A model generated the notes under the pieces. That model ran no database searches and was not told where the DNA came from. It saw nothing but the letters and a program-made list of their open reading frames with translations. A stretch of DNA of 37,664 nucleotides from Gammaproteobacteria bacterium (GTDB taxonomy: Bacteria; Pseudomonadota; Gammaproteobacteria; Pseudomonadales; Azotimanducaceae): the NCBI GenBank assembly GCA_009845835.1, contig VXYV01000041.1, positions 1 to 37,664 on the forward strand. The letters run 5' to 3'. The translations under genes were made by a program, and so were the position numbers. Numbering within the stretch: the first letter of the stretch is position 1; each line of letters starts with the position of its first letter. This document shows positions 16,713 through 26,002 of this stretch, piece by piece.

Positions 16713-17343
16713 CTTTGCTGAACGCGAGAAATCACTCATCGTACGTTGCACTCCAAATACCCACCTGCGAAAACAGTTGCGGACGCGAAGACAATCGCTT
16801 ACCGTGGATTCAGTCCTACACCATTCTCGAATAGTCACGTCTCTTTTAATGGAGTTATTGACTGCAGTCGAAAACGAATACGTCGCTTGCTATCTAGCTC
16901 AGGACAATGAAATCGACTTGTCTGAATTTATCGTCTTGCTCCTACAGAGGCGGACTCGAGTCTGTGTTCCGGTTGTTCAGGGGAATGAGATGTTCTTTGC
17001 AAACTATTTGACAACCACATCAATGACTAGCAATCGTTGGGGAATCGTGGAACCAACGAACCCGCAGTTGATCGACTTAACTGAGATTGACGTCGTCGTT
17101 GCGCCGTTGGTGGCGTTTTCTAATTCTGGACAGCGTCTCGGACGTGGAGGTGGCTATTATGATCGATTGATGAAAAAGTGTGAACACGCACTATATATTG
17201 GAGTTGCTCATTCGTGTCAACAATCCGATGATATTGAGACGGATGACCGTGATATACCTCTCGACGCTATAGTCAACGAACTCGGTGTTCAAGTTTTTCA
17301 AACTGACAAACCGCAGTTAACCGGTTTAAACAGTGCAGTTTAG
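16699..17343 (+). CDS. fau: 5-formyltetrahydrofolate cyclo-ligase
   Basis: Converts 5-formyl-THF to 5,10-methenyl-THF with ATP, recovering folate from a dead-end form made by serine hydroxymethyltransferase. The 214-residue frame shows the GQRLGRGGGYYDRLM signature near residue 150, the VAPLVAFSNSG segment and the GVAHSCQ segment. Family homology begins at HLRKQLRTRRQSL (about residue 22). The only ATG in frame upstream is at 16699, which lies inside the 3' end of 6S RNA; CTG 16765 and TTG 16777 are alternatives without a Shine-Dalgarno. The start is therefore uncertain. The next gene, def, begins 2 nt after its stop. Confidence 0.88.
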   Translation: MLRSRFAEREKSLIVRCTPNTHLRKQLRTRRQSLTVDSVLHHSRIVTSLLMELLTAVENEYVACYLAQDNEIDLSEFIVLLLQRRTRVCVPVVQGNEMFFANYLTTTSMTSNRWGIVEPTNPQLIDLTEIDVVVAPLVAFSNSGQRLGRGGGYYDRLMKKCEHALYIGVAHSCQQSDDIETDDRDIPLDAIVNELGVQVFQTDKPQLTGLNSAV

Positions 17344-17345
17344 TC

Positions 17346-17882
17346 ATGACTATTCGTGAAATCATACGTATGGGACATCCGACATTAAGGCAGGTCGCTC
17401 TTCCCTTAAGCACCGACGAAATCCAAAGTGAAACAACCGAAAGATTAGTAGAAGATATGATTGATACTCTCAAGAGTTCGGGCGGAATTGGTATAGCAGC
17501 ACCGCAAATCAACGAAAGTGTTCGTTTAGCGATTATCGAAATCACACAGACGGGTTCTCGATACGGAGAATTAGAACCGTTACCGCTCACCGTATTTGTA
17601 AACCCTGTGATTACAGTACTAGAAGAAACAATGGCTGGTAGTTGGGAAGGGTGTTTGTCTATTCCAGGGCTACGTGGTTGGGTCGAACGTTCTCAGAAGA
17701 TTCTGGTTGAATATCTCGATCTGGAATTGAATAATCACAAAAGAGTTTTTTCTGACTTCCATGCGACTGTATGTCAACATGAGTTCGATCACCTAGATGG
17801 ACATCTCTACGTAGATCATGTCCAAGATATGAGAAATCTTGTATTCGAAAGTGAGATGACGCACCTGTTACATTCAGATTGA
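17346..17882 (+). CDS. def: Peptide deformylase
   Basis: Removes the formyl group from the initiator methionine of nascent proteins. The 178-residue chain has all three family motifs. These are GIGIAAPQ at 47-54, EGCLSIPG with the metal-binding Cys103, and QHEFDHLDG with His145, Glu146 and His149. The N-terminus MTIREIIRMGHPTLR is typical. It is not next to fmt, the usual partner, but lies between fau and rpiA, so it may be a second deformylase or the only copy moved; the window does not tell. Its TGA overlaps the rpiA ATG by one base. Confidence 0.94.
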   Translation: MTIREIIRMGHPTLRQVALPLSTDEIQSETTERLVEDMIDTLKSSGGIGIAAPQINESVRLAIIEITQTGSRYGELEPLPLTVFVNPVITVLEETMAGSWEGCLSIPGLRGWVERSQKILVEYLDLELNNHKRVFSDFHATVCQHEFDHLDGHLYVDHVQDMRNLVFESEMTHLLHSD

Positions 17883-18562
17883 TGAAAACTCAACAGGAAT
17901 TGAAGAGTGTTGTAGCACAAGCCGCCGTGGACTCAATCCGTCCCCTACTTACCCAATCATCGGTGATAGGAATAGGTACAGGTAGCACTGTGAACTTTTT
18001 TATCGAACACCTGCAACAAACATCGTTACCGTTCAAAGGAACAGTATCCAGTTCTATCTCTTCTACCGAGTTGTTAGAGCGTGCTGGGTTACCAGTAATT
18101 GAGACAAAATGTGTTGAAGACGTCGATGTTTATGTCGACGGTGCAGATGAAGTTGATCCAAACTTTGCACTCATCAAAGGGGGAGGTGGCGCCCTGACTC
18201 AGGAAAAAATTGTTGCTTCAATGGCAACAAAGTTTGTTTGTATCGTCGATAACAGCAAACTAGTGAACATTTTGGGATCTTTTCCATTACCCATCGAAGT
18301 TATTCCTAGTGCACTCGGAATCGTTTCGAAGACTCTGCGTATTTTTGGTGGAGTTCCTTCCGTAAGACCAGGTCATACTGAGAACGGAAATCTCATCATT
18401 GATGTCAGTGGATTAACAATCGAAAATCCAGACGCATTGGAACGTACTCTGAATGATGTACCCGGTGTAGTAACAGTTGGTTTGTTTGCGCTTCAAAGAC
18501 CACAACTAGTGTTGGTAGCTGGGCAACACGGAACAATCGACGTTTTAACGCGCGATAATTGA
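17882..18562 (+). CDS. rpiA: Ribose-5-phosphate isomerase A
   Basis: Interconverts ribose-5-phosphate and ribulose-5-phosphate in the non-oxidative pentose phosphate pathway. The ATG at 17882 (one-base overlap TGATG with def) gives 226 residues. A TTG one codon earlier is less likely. Active-site residues known in E. coli RpiA are present with a constant offset of five: Asp86, Asp89, Lys99 and Glu108, in VDGADEVDPNFALIKGGGGA. The GIGTGSTVNFF phosphate loop lies at 30-40. The gene is convergent with pgk, 11 nt apart. tkt beyond it works in the same pathway. Confidence 0.95.
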   Translation: MKTQQELKSVVAQAAVDSIRPLLTQSSVIGIGTGSTVNFFIEHLQQTSLPFKGTVSSSISSTELLERAGLPVIETKCVEDVDVYVDGADEVDPNFALIKGGGGALTQEKIVASMATKFVCIVDNSKLVNILGSFPLPIEVIPSALGIVSKTLRIFGGVPSVRPGHTENGNLIIDVSGLTIENPDALERTLNDVPGVVTVGLFALQRPQLVLVAGQHGTIDVLTRDN

Positions 18563-18573
18563 TTGTCCGATAT

Positions 18574-19776
18574 TTAATTACGGCATCTATCATTGTTACA
18601 CGCATGGGCACGTAACGCCGATATGCCAGGAAGCGTCGCACCCTGAATGAATTCCAGAAATGCACCACCACCAGTAGATATATAGTCGAGTTGTTGCGAA
18701 AGATCATTGTGATCTATAGCAGCAATGGTTTCGCCTCCACCAGCAAGAGTAAACGCAGCCGACTCACCGATCGCTTTCCCGACGACTCGGGTTCCTTCAC
18801 CAAATTGATCGTACTCAAACACTCCCATAGGCCCATTCCAAATCACTGTTCCTGCCTGTTTGATAAGCTTGGTGTAGCATCGTGCAGTATCGGGACCAAT
18901 ATCGACAATCATTTCTTGGGCTTTTACTTCATCTACGAGACGGTGAATTGATTTGCCATGTTCGTCTAACGAACCGTCACAAACCATGACATCGTGAGGT
19001 ACTTTAATGCGGCCGGAACTCAGCATCTCAGAAACTTCCTCAAGAAACTCAATTTCGACTAACGAGGTGCCGATAGTATGTTTCATCGCTAACAGGAAAG
19101 TATTTGCCATACCGCCGCCGATCAAAATCGTATCTGCTTGAGTTAAGAGGTGTTGAACAACCTTGAGTTTACTAGATACTTTGGAACCCCCAATTACCAC
19201 TACTAAGGGTCGTTGGGGACTTACCATTGCCAATGACAGCATACGAAGTTCTTGCGCAAGTAAGAAACCAATTCCAACCTGTCGCGCTGCTTGAACTGCT
19301 TTATATGTTGACGCGTGAGCGCGATGCAACGTTCCGAATGCCTCCATCACATAAAGGTCGCCGAGCGACGCAAGTTCTTCCCCTAACACATTCGAATTAC
19401 TTTCTTCTCCCGGTTCGAATCTAATATTTTCGACTAACTGCACTCTACTATCAAGTACATGTTCGCTATCAGCGGATCGTCGTAACCACGTCCGCCAATC
19501 TTCTACAAACTCGACCGGATGGTTTAGGAATCTCTCAAGCTCTTTGGCGACTGGTTGGAGAGTAAATTTGGGGTCACATGTTCCCTTTGGTCGTCCCAAA
19601 TGCGATAGTAGGACAACTTCGGCGTGTTGTCGGAGGCAATATTCAATAGTCGGAATAATCGCTTTAACTCGGGCAGTATTCAGAATGACCTCGTCGCGAA
19701 TGGGTACGTTTAAATCGACGCGAATGACTACTCGCTTACGTGCAATGTCAAACTCTTCGATCGTGCGGAAGTTCAC
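18574..19776 (-). CDS. pgk: Phosphoglycerate kinase
   Basis: Interconverts 1,3-bisphosphoglycerate and 3-phosphoglycerate with ADP/ATP. The 400-residue product has RVDLNVP near residue 19, LSHLGRPKG, AFGTLHRAHAST, GGSKVSSKL, IGGGMANTFL, WNGPMGVFE and STGGGAFLEF in the expected order. Some positions vary from the usual consensus (YVMEAFGT instead of YVNDAFGT; GGSKVSS instead of GGAKVST), but the key Arg, Lys and Gly residues remain. The start is GTG at 19776, 4 nt after the tkt stop. The gap gene that usually sits between tkt and pgk in related bacteria is missing, as are pyk and fba. Confidence 0.94.
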   Translation of the reverse strand: MNFRTIEEFDIARKRVVIRVDLNVPIRDEVILNTARVKAIIPTIEYCLRQHAEVVLLSHLGRPKGTCDPKFTLQPVAKELERFLNHPVEFVEDWRTWLRRSADSEHVLDSRVQLVENIRFEPGEESNSNVLGEELASLGDLYVMEAFGTLHRAHASTYKAVQAARQVGIGFLLAQELRMLSLAMVSPQRPLVVVIGGSKVSSKLKVVQHLLTQADTILIGGGMANTFLLAMKHTIGTSLVEIEFLEEVSEMLSSGRIKVPHDVMVCDGSLDEHGKSIHRLVDEVKAQEMIVDIGPDTARCYTKLIKQAGTVIWNGPMGVFEYDQFGEGTRVVGKAIGESAAFTLAGGGETIAAIDHNDLSQQLDYISTGGGAFLEFIQGATLPGISALRAHACNNDRCRN

Positions 19777-19780
19777 AACT

Positions 19781-21769
19781 CTAATTCAACACTTCTTTCG
19801 CCATTCGATACACCGTCTCGAAATTAATACCTAAATGGTCCATCGCGACGTCTCCAGGGGCAGACACACCATATCTGTTAATGCCAACTATAGCACCATC
19901 ATGTCCCACAAACTTATACCAGTAATCCGGGTGGCTGGCTTCTACAACCACACGAGCTCGTATCGAATTTGGTAGTACGGTGTTTTGGTAGTCTGCAGGT
20001 TGAGCAAGAAACCAATCTACGCTTGGTAAAGATACAACACGCACGCCAATGTTTTCGTCTTCTAATTGCGTTGCTACTCCCATGGCGAGTGCAACTTCGG
20101 AGCCAGTCGCGATGAGAATCAGATCTAGACGCGTCGATTCTGACCTCAGGACATACCCGCCTCGGTGAATCTGCTCGATCTGCTCTTTCGTGCGCGCCTG
20201 TGGTTGTGTGGACTGCCGAGTTAAAACGATTGCAGTTGGTCCTTCTGTTCGTTCTAATCCGGCACGCCAAGCTATGGTAGTTTCAGTCCCATCACAAGGA
20301 CGCCAAACGGAAAGATTAGGTGTGGTCCGCAAATTAGTTAGCTGTTCGATTGGTTGGTGGGTGGGACCATCCTCGCCTAACCCTACTGAATCGTGTGTGT
20401 ACACAAATATCTGTCGAATGCCCATCAAGGAGGCTAAGCGGACCGCATTTCGCGCATATTCCATAAAGATGAGAAAAGTCCCACTATAGGGAATTAGACC
20501 TTTATGCAAAGCGATTCCGTTTGCTATAGCGCTCATAGCAAATTCGCGCACGCCGTAATGGAGATAACGACCACCGTCCTTAACCCGGCCAGCATTTTTC
20601 CACTCCGTGTTATTCGAATCCGAAAGATCCGCAGAACCTCCTATGAGTTCAGGAATACGTGGGGCTATGGAATTCAAAAACATGCCCGAGGCTTTTCGTG
20701 TAGCAATAGCCTTCGTATCGGCAACGACCTCGTCTAAATAGTCGGTCATGAACTCGTTAGATCCATCGGGTAGTAATCCAGCTATTCGGCGCATCAATTC
20801 GTTCGCAAGCTCCGGGTATTGTTCTTGGTATCGACTAAACAACGATTGCCAAGAAGCTTCGCGCTCAATACCGATGGATCTCATATCCCAATCTGAGTAA
20901 ATTGCATCGGGTATTTGAAAAGGATCGTCATTCCAATTTAGTTTTTCGCGAACCTTTGTCACTTCGCTTGTGCCGAGTGGTGAACCGTGAGTTTTTGCAG
21001 TGCCTTGTAATGTTGGCGCGCCAAACCCAATGGTTGTTTTGATCGGCACAAATGTAGGTTGATTACCGGCTTCAACAGCGGTTGTAAGTGCTTGCCGAAC
21101 TGCTTCAGTATCGTGACCATCGACAGATGATAAAGTTCGCCAACCATACGCGCGAAAACGTGCGGGTACATCTTCCGTAAACCATCCCTGAGTCTCACCA
21201 TCTATCGAAATACCATTATCGTCGTATAACACAATAAGTTTGCCTAGGTTCAAAGTGTTGGCGAGTGACGCCGCTTCATGTGAGATACCTTCCATCATGC
21301 AACCGTCCCCGACGATAACCCAGGTTCGATGATCGACTACAGGAAAATTGGTGCGATTAAATTCTTGGGCAAGATGCTTTTCGGCGATTGCCATGCCGAC
21401 TGCATTAGCGAAACCTTGACCTAACGGTCCAGTAGTGGTTTCGATTCCTGGACACTCGCCGTATTCCGGGTGCCCGGCTGTCTTGGAATGCAATTGACGA
21501 AACTGTTTTAGGTCTTCGATGGTTACCTCATAGCCGGTGAGATGTAAGACTGCATAAAGCAACATAGAGGAGTGTCCATTCGACAGGACAAAGCGATCGC
21601 GGTTAAACCAGTCAGGGTTATGGGGATTAAAAATTAAAAATTCGCGCCAGAGAACTTCGGCGACGTCCGCTAAACCCATCGGCGCTCCAGGGTGTCCGGA
21701 TTTAGCTCTTTCAACCGCGTCCATGGCCAGCACACGGATTGCATTGGCACGTTCAAATGAATTCGTCAT
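19781..21769 (-). CDS. tkt: Transketolase
   Basis: Thiamine-diphosphate enzyme that moves two-carbon units between sugar phosphates. At 662 residues it has the normal length. The N-terminal domain has SGHPGAPMGLADVAEVL and the RFVLSNGHSSMLLYA block. The ThDP/metal motif is GDGCMMEGISHEAASLA followed by YDDNGISIDG. The pyrimidine domain carries YTHDSVGLGEDGPTHQPIE. The C-terminal domain is complete, ending near FETVYRMAKEVLN. The ATG at 21769 is divergent from metK across a 180-nt gap. It forms a two-gene operon with pgk. This grouping suits either central sugar metabolism or a relic of a Calvin-type cluster, which cannot be decided here. Confidence 0.96.
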   Translation of the reverse strand: MTNSFERANAIRVLAMDAVERAKSGHPGAPMGLADVAEVLWREFLIFNPHNPDWFNRDRFVLSNGHSSMLLYAVLHLTGYEVTIEDLKQFRQLHSKTAGHPEYGECPGIETTTGPLGQGFANAVGMAIAEKHLAQEFNRTNFPVVDHRTWVIVGDGCMMEGISHEAASLANTLNLGKLIVLYDDNGISIDGETQGWFTEDVPARFRAYGWRTLSSVDGHDTEAVRQALTTAVEAGNQPTFVPIKTTIGFGAPTLQGTAKTHGSPLGTSEVTKVREKLNWNDDPFQIPDAIYSDWDMRSIGIEREASWQSLFSRYQEQYPELANELMRRIAGLLPDGSNEFMTDYLDEVVADTKAIATRKASGMFLNSIAPRIPELIGGSADLSDSNNTEWKNAGRVKDGGRYLHYGVREFAMSAIANGIALHKGLIPYSGTFLIFMEYARNAVRLASLMGIRQIFVYTHDSVGLGEDGPTHQPIEQLTNLRTTPNLSVWRPCDGTETTIAWRAGLERTEGPTAIVLTRQSTQPQARTKEQIEQIHRGGYVLRSESTRLDLILIATGSEVALAMGVATQLEDENIGVRVVSLPSVDWFLAQPADYQNTVLPNSIRARVVVEASHPDYWYKFVGHDGAIVGINRYGVSAPGDVAMDHLGINFETVYRMAKEVLN

Positions 21770-21949
21770 GAAAAAAGAAATCCCTGAAATAAAACGTTTA
21801 ACCGAAGCTAGGAAGTGTCATTGTACCGGCTCTATCTTTCGTGAAATATTCGAAACATTGAATACAACTGGTTTAACGAAAAAATATCAATAAAAAATTA
21901 CTCACTGATGGAAAACCTAGAATTAGACACTTCAAATTTAGGATTCAAG

Positions 21950-23092
21950 ATGAACGAATACAGGACTTTTACTTCCGAATCGGTATCGGATGGACACCCT
22001 GACAAACTTGCCGATCGAATTTCTGACGCGATTTTAGACGCGGTGCTCACACAAGATGCTGATGCCCGTGTTGCCTGTGAAACCATGATTAAATCAGGTA
22101 TAATCATGGTGGCTGGTGAAACTCGTACGAAAGCCAATGTTGACATGGAAAAGATCGCTCGCGACATCGTCCGTCAGACAGGATATACCGATGAGTCAAT
22201 AGGGATGGATCCAGACAATTGTACGGTTCGATGTGAGATTGGTAAACAATCGGAAGATATCGCAAAAAAAGTTGATGCAACAAACGAACGGGAACAGGGT
22301 GCTGGTGATCAAGGTATGATGTTTGGTTATGCCTCCGACGAAACCGATGTTTTTATGCCTGCACCTATTCTTTATTCGCACCGACTAATGCTCCGACATG
22401 CTGAGGTTCGACGGAACAATGCTATATTACGTCCGGATGCAAAATGTCAGTTAACTTTCCATTATTCAAACGGCAAGCCGAGTGCAATCGACACGGTTGT
22501 TCTGTCAGCTCAGCATATACCGGACGTTAGTCTTGATACAGTAGAACAACTCATTCGTGAAGAAATTGTATATCCAATCTTGCCCGCGAAGTGGTTAACC
22601 CCAATTACGAAGTACTTTATTAACCCAGCAGGAGCGTTCGAGATTGGTGGGCCGGAAGGCGACTGTGGATTAACCGGCAGAAAAGTCATTGTGGACACAT
22701 ACGGTGGAATGGCACATCATGGTGGCGGTGCGTTTTCTGGCAAAGATCCCTCTAAGGTAGACCGCTCAGCGGCCTATGCCGTCAGACATGTGGCTAAGAA
22801 TATCGTCGCAGCAGACTTAGCAGCCCGTTGTGAAATTCAAGTGAGCTATGCGATCGGGGAAGCAGAACCTACGTCTATTGCGATTAACACCTTTGGCACT
22901 AACCGTATTCCGGACCCACAGATTGTCGATCTAGTCCATCAACACTTTGATCTCCGCCCACACCAAATCATTGAAACGTTGGATCTGAAAAGACCGATTT
23001 ATACGCCGACCGCTGCGTTCGGACACTTTGGTAGAGAAGAAAGAGATTTCACTTGGGAGTACACCGACAAAGTTGCCGCTCTAAGGCAATAA
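21950..23092 (+). CDS. metK: S-adenosylmethionine synthetase
   Basis: Makes SAM from methionine and ATP. The ATG at 21950 ([17 protein letters not shown]) is chosen because it matches the family start and has AGGA at 21940-21943 with 6-nt spacing. An ATG at 21908 in frame would add 14 non-homologous residues. The resulting 380-residue protein has the [15 protein letters not shown] block, the [12 protein letters not shown] hexapeptide region and the [19 protein letters not shown] loop. Its 5' leader shows no SAM riboswitch or MetJ box that I can recognise. metF follows after 28 nt, linking SAM synthesis to methyl-group supply. Confidence 0.96.
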   Translation: MNEYRTFTSESVSDGHPDKLADRISDAILDAVLTQDADARVACETMIKSGIIMVAGETRTKANVDMEKIARDIVRQTGYTDESIGMDPDNCTVRCEIGKQSEDIAKKVDATNEREQGAGDQGMMFGYASDETDVFMPAPILYSHRLMLRHAEVRRNNAILRPDAKCQLTFHYSNGKPSAIDTVVLSAQHIPDVSLDTVEQLIREEIVYPILPAKWLTPITKYFINPAGAFEIGGPEGDCGLTGRKVIVDTYGGMAHHGGGAFSGKDPSKVDRSAAYAVRHVAKNIVAADLAARCEIQVSYAIGEAEPTSIAINTFGTNRIPDPQIVDLVHQHFDLRPHQIIETLDLKRPIYTPTAAFGHFGREERDFTWEYTDKVAALRQ

Positions 23093-23120
23093 GACAACCA
23101 TAATCTCGCGAGACTTGATC

Positions 23121-23984
23121 GTGGAAATTTCGCATTTAAGTTTCGAATTTTTTCCTCCTCGAACTGAGGAAGAATTTCGTAATCTTACACGTTCAGCTGA
23201 CAGACTACAGCAAGAAAACCCAGACTTCTTTTCAGTAACTTATGGCGCTGGGGGTTCCACCAAAGACCGGACTTATCACACGGTTCAAAAATTGCGGAAC
23301 CTTGGACTTAACACCTTTCCACATCTCTCGTGGGGAGACTCTTCAAAACTAACCATGCTTGAGCAAGTTTCCGAATATTTAAGACTTGGAATTGAAGGTA
23401 TGGTTGTCTTAAGAGGTGATTTACCTTCTGGCGCGGTTGGCCAATTGTCTCATTCTGCAAAGGATTTAGTTGCTCTCATTCGGCAGCACTTCGGTGAAAA
23501 GTTGCTGATATTTGTCGGGTGCTACCCAGAAGTACATCCAGATGCCGACACAATGAAAACCGACTTGAGATTTCTTAAAGAAAAAGTTGACGCCGGTGCA
23601 ACAGCTTGCATCACTCAGTACTTTTATAACGTCGATGCTTACATCAGATTTGTGGATGAATGTCAGAGAATTGGAATAACGCAAGCGATCATTCCGGGAA
23701 TTATGCCTCTCTATAACTACCACGTTTTAGTGAAGTTTTCGCAAAATTGTGGCGCCGACATACCGAGATGGATTGAACGTCGAATGTATGAATACAGGGA
23801 GGATAAATCGGCATTGGAAGCATTTGGAATTGATGTGGTGTCTCGCCTATGTACTCGACTCATTGAGTCTGGTGCTCCGGGTTTACATTTCTATACATTG
23901 AACCGGGCATTGTCGGTGAAAAAGATTCTCAAGAATCTTGAGATAACAACAGAGTCTAGTAATGAGATGACAGAAAAAAAATGA
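23121..23984 (+). CDS. metF: 5,10-methylenetetrahydrofolate reductase
   Basis: FAD enzyme reducing 5,10-methylene-THF to 5-methyl-THF for methionine synthesis. The start is placed at GTG 23121, with GAG at 23110-23112 eight bases upstream. A TTG at 23115 is also in frame but too close to that site. The 287-residue protein begins ISHLSFEFFPPR, with the catalytic glutamate at position 9. It then has SVTYGAGGSTKDRT, the VVLRGDLPSG block, and ITQYFYNVDAY, and ends with the GLHFYTLNRA segment. Co-location with metK puts two steps of the activated methyl cycle together; ahcY and metH are not in the window. Confidence 0.94.
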   Translation: MEISHLSFEFFPPRTEEEFRNLTRSADRLQQENPDFFSVTYGAGGSTKDRTYHTVQKLRNLGLNTFPHLSWGDSSKLTMLEQVSEYLRLGIEGMVVLRGDLPSGAVGQLSHSAKDLVALIRQHFGEKLLIFVGCYPEVHPDADTMKTDLRFLKEKVDAGATACITQYFYNVDAYIRFVDECQRIGITQAIIPGIMPLYNYHVLVKFSQNCGADIPRWIERRMYEYREDKSALEAFGIDVVSRLCTRLIESGAPGLHFYTLNRALSVKKILKNLEITTESSNEMTEKK

Positions 23985-24146
23985 ATACCTAAAATTCACA
24001 CTGGCTCAAGGCAATGACAACTTCCTTTATTGGAGTACTGAACATTTCCTAGCACTTGTAGATTCTTTGCAAATCCAACGAGTCATATATATCGAAAACT
24101 TCACATTTATACGAACAAAATCTGATAGATAGAGAGCAAATTAAAT

Positions 24147-25268
24147 ATGCGAATAGGTGTACCTCGAGAAATAAAGAAAGATGAAAATCGCATTGGTTTA
24201 ACGCCGACCAGCGTTCGAGAGATAACTAATTTTGGACATGAGGTTGTTGTCGAAAAAGACGCGGGTTTAAACATTGGTCTGTTTGATGCAGACTATGAAA
24301 GCGCCGGTGCCACAATTTCTACTAGTGTAGAAGAGGTCTTTGCGGCCGACATGATTGTCAAGGTGAAGGAACCTCAAATGGTCGAAGTCGAGCGGTTACG
24401 ACCTGGACAAGTCTTATTCACCTACTTGCATCTCGCACCAGCCCCCGAACTCACTTGTGCATTGATGGCTAGTGGTTGCACGGCTATTGCATACGAAACC
24501 GTTACTGATGCAAGTGGCGGACTACCTTTGTTGGCACCAATGAGTGAAGTCGCCGGACGTATGTCGATTCAAGCCGGTGCGCATTCGTTAGAAATTGCCC
24601 AAGGTGGGCGCGGTTCGTTACTAGGTGGAGTCCCAGGAACTCCACCCGCTAAAGTAACAGTTTTAGGTGGTGGTGTCGTGGGTATGAATGCCGCACGAGT
24701 AGCCCTAGGTATGGGCGCTGAGGTTGCCCTACTTGATATCAATCTTCGCCGGCTCGCTGAACTCGATTTATTCTTTGGCCCAGCCCTTACAACTGTTTTT
24801 TCGACCACTGATACTGTCTACACAAACGTCACAACTTCTGACGTAGTGATTGGCGCTGTGTTGGTACCGGGAAAAACCACCCCAAAACTCGTCACGCGCG
24901 ACATGATTAAGGATATGCAACGTGGTTCGGTTGTAGTGGATGTTGCAATCGACCAAGGAGGAGTGTTTGAGACTTCTCGTCCGACCACTCATACTAAACC
25001 GATTTATGTCGAGCATGACGTTGTACATTATTGTGTCGCCAACATGCCTGGTGCCGTCGCAAGAACATCGACATTTGCACTCAACAATGCAACATTACCG
25101 TACACACTCGCGTTAGCAAATAAAGGGTTGACTCAAGCTCTCTCGGAAGATGTACATCTACGCGAAGGCCTCAATGTTCACGATGGTAAGATAACGTATG
25201 CTGCAGTGGCTGAAGCAGTGGGTGAACCCCATCATGTGGTCGAAGAGTACTTCCCGCTTTCGAGATAA
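24147..25268 (+). CDS. ald: Alanine dehydrogenase
   Basis: NAD-dependent reversible oxidative deamination of L-alanine to pyruvate and ammonia. The 373-residue chain begins [20 protein letters not shown]. Catalytic residues known from mycobacterial Ald align: Lys74 (VKVKEPQ), His95 (YLHLAPA) and Asp269 (VDVAIDQGG). The NAD-binding motif is [12 protein letters not shown] from about residue 172, and [13 protein letters not shown] near the C-terminus is also typical. Length and both ends are normal. An AGAGAG element lies 10 nt before the ATG. It is preceded by a 162-nt gap after metF, so it is probably its own transcript. Confidence 0.95.
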   Translation: MRIGVPREIKKDENRIGLTPTSVREITNFGHEVVVEKDAGLNIGLFDADYESAGATISTSVEEVFAADMIVKVKEPQMVEVERLRPGQVLFTYLHLAPAPELTCALMASGCTAIAYETVTDASGGLPLLAPMSEVAGRMSIQAGAHSLEIAQGGRGSLLGGVPGTPPAKVTVLGGGVVGMNAARVALGMGAEVALLDINLRRLAELDLFFGPALTTVFSTTDTVYTNVTTSDVVIGAVLVPGKTTPKLVTRDMIKDMQRGSVVVDVAIDQGGVFETSRPTTHTKPIYVEHDVVHYCVANMPGAVARTSTFALNNATLPYTLALANKGLTQALSEDVHLREGLNVHDGKITYAAVAEAVGEPHHVVEEYFPLSR

Positions 25269-25618
25269 GTGCGGAGTAAAGTGACAGTATCTTCACTGCT
25301 CCCCATGTAGTTTCCCTTAGGATAATGTACTCTAAAAAGTAATCTTGATCGCTCGTCCAATAAGGAAAACTCCATGGGTACCCACGTACCTGTTTCCTTG
25401 AGGAGCAACGCGGTATCCCAGAACTTGTTGCTTTGTCTGGTCGTCAATGTCAGCGATTACTGCATTCGGTTTGATCGGTCTCGAAACTTCACCAAAGTAA
25501 GTGCCTCTTCCTAAAATGTAGATCGAGTAATCTCGTTCCTCGTCCTAGGCAACCGCACTAAATGAACATAACACCGGTAACGCAACGATGTAAAGAAATC
25601 TCAAGTAAAAATATTTCA
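25232..25618 (-). pseudogene. Interrupted gene for a small exported protein
   Basis: On the minus strand an ATG at 25618 follows a strong Shine-Dalgarno (TAGGAG, 6-nt spacing). It encodes a 24-residue Sec signal peptide, MKYFYLRFLYIVALPVLCSF plus SAVA. Codon 25 is TAG (25544-25546), exactly after the AVA cleavage site; CAG (Gln) would be one base away. The frame then stays open for 70 residues (starting DEERDYSIYI), reaching a second TAG at 25331-25333. That second stop lies at a T5 run, and removing one T would join a protein-like continuation (RVHYPKGNYMGSSEDTVTLL) ending at 25232 inside the end of ald. I infer one nonsense change and one frameshift. The family is not recognised. Confidence 0.6.
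25272..25301 (+). terminator. Hairpin just after ald, possible terminator
   Basis: GGAG and AGTGA (25272-25275, 25279-25283) pair with TCACT and CTCC (25292-25296, 25298-25301) around an 8-nt loop, with an uneven internal loop. It begins 4 nt after the ald stop. No T-run follows, so a Rho-independent function is uncertain. The bases also belong to the antisense pseudogene below. Confidence 0.25.
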
Positions 25619-26002
25619 TCACAATCTCCTAAACACATTTCGATTGGTACCATTTGACTTGTGAACCATTGAAACTTGCGTCAATTGAAGTGAAAGTCCA
25701 TTGAACGATATGAATTGGTCTCGACGATAACGGTGGGTTCGTATTCTGATTAGAATATGTCATCGGTTATTGATGAACTGCTCTTTGTTTCCGAATTTCG
25801 GCCCTCAGTTCATAATGGTGAGTCTCATAGGGAACAACTTTAGGTATTCATCCGCACTTAACTAGTTGGATAATTCCATACTTCCATTAGTAATATTGCA
25901 AGATTAGTACAAAGATAATTGAAACACACGATAACGAGATCTCCACTTTGTGAAGATCTTCCTTCGCCACAATCAGATTTGATTTTCGGTATATAACCCT
26001 TT
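25619..26002. other. Intergenic region before the cytochrome oxidase operon
   Basis: I see no gene in this stretch. It holds the Shine-Dalgarno of the minus-strand pseudogene at its left end and must contain the coxB promoter at its right. A TATATAAC element at about 25990 is just before the coxB ATG, too close to be its -10. Two AGATCT sites separated by 11 nt, at about 25940-25962, form a possible small stem. Nothing else stands out. Confidence 0.4.

Noticed and set aside
21770-21949. A SAM riboswitch or MetJ operator in the metK leader
   Set aside because: No recognisable SAM-I, SAM-II or SAH riboswitch core and no AGACGTCT repeats are present.
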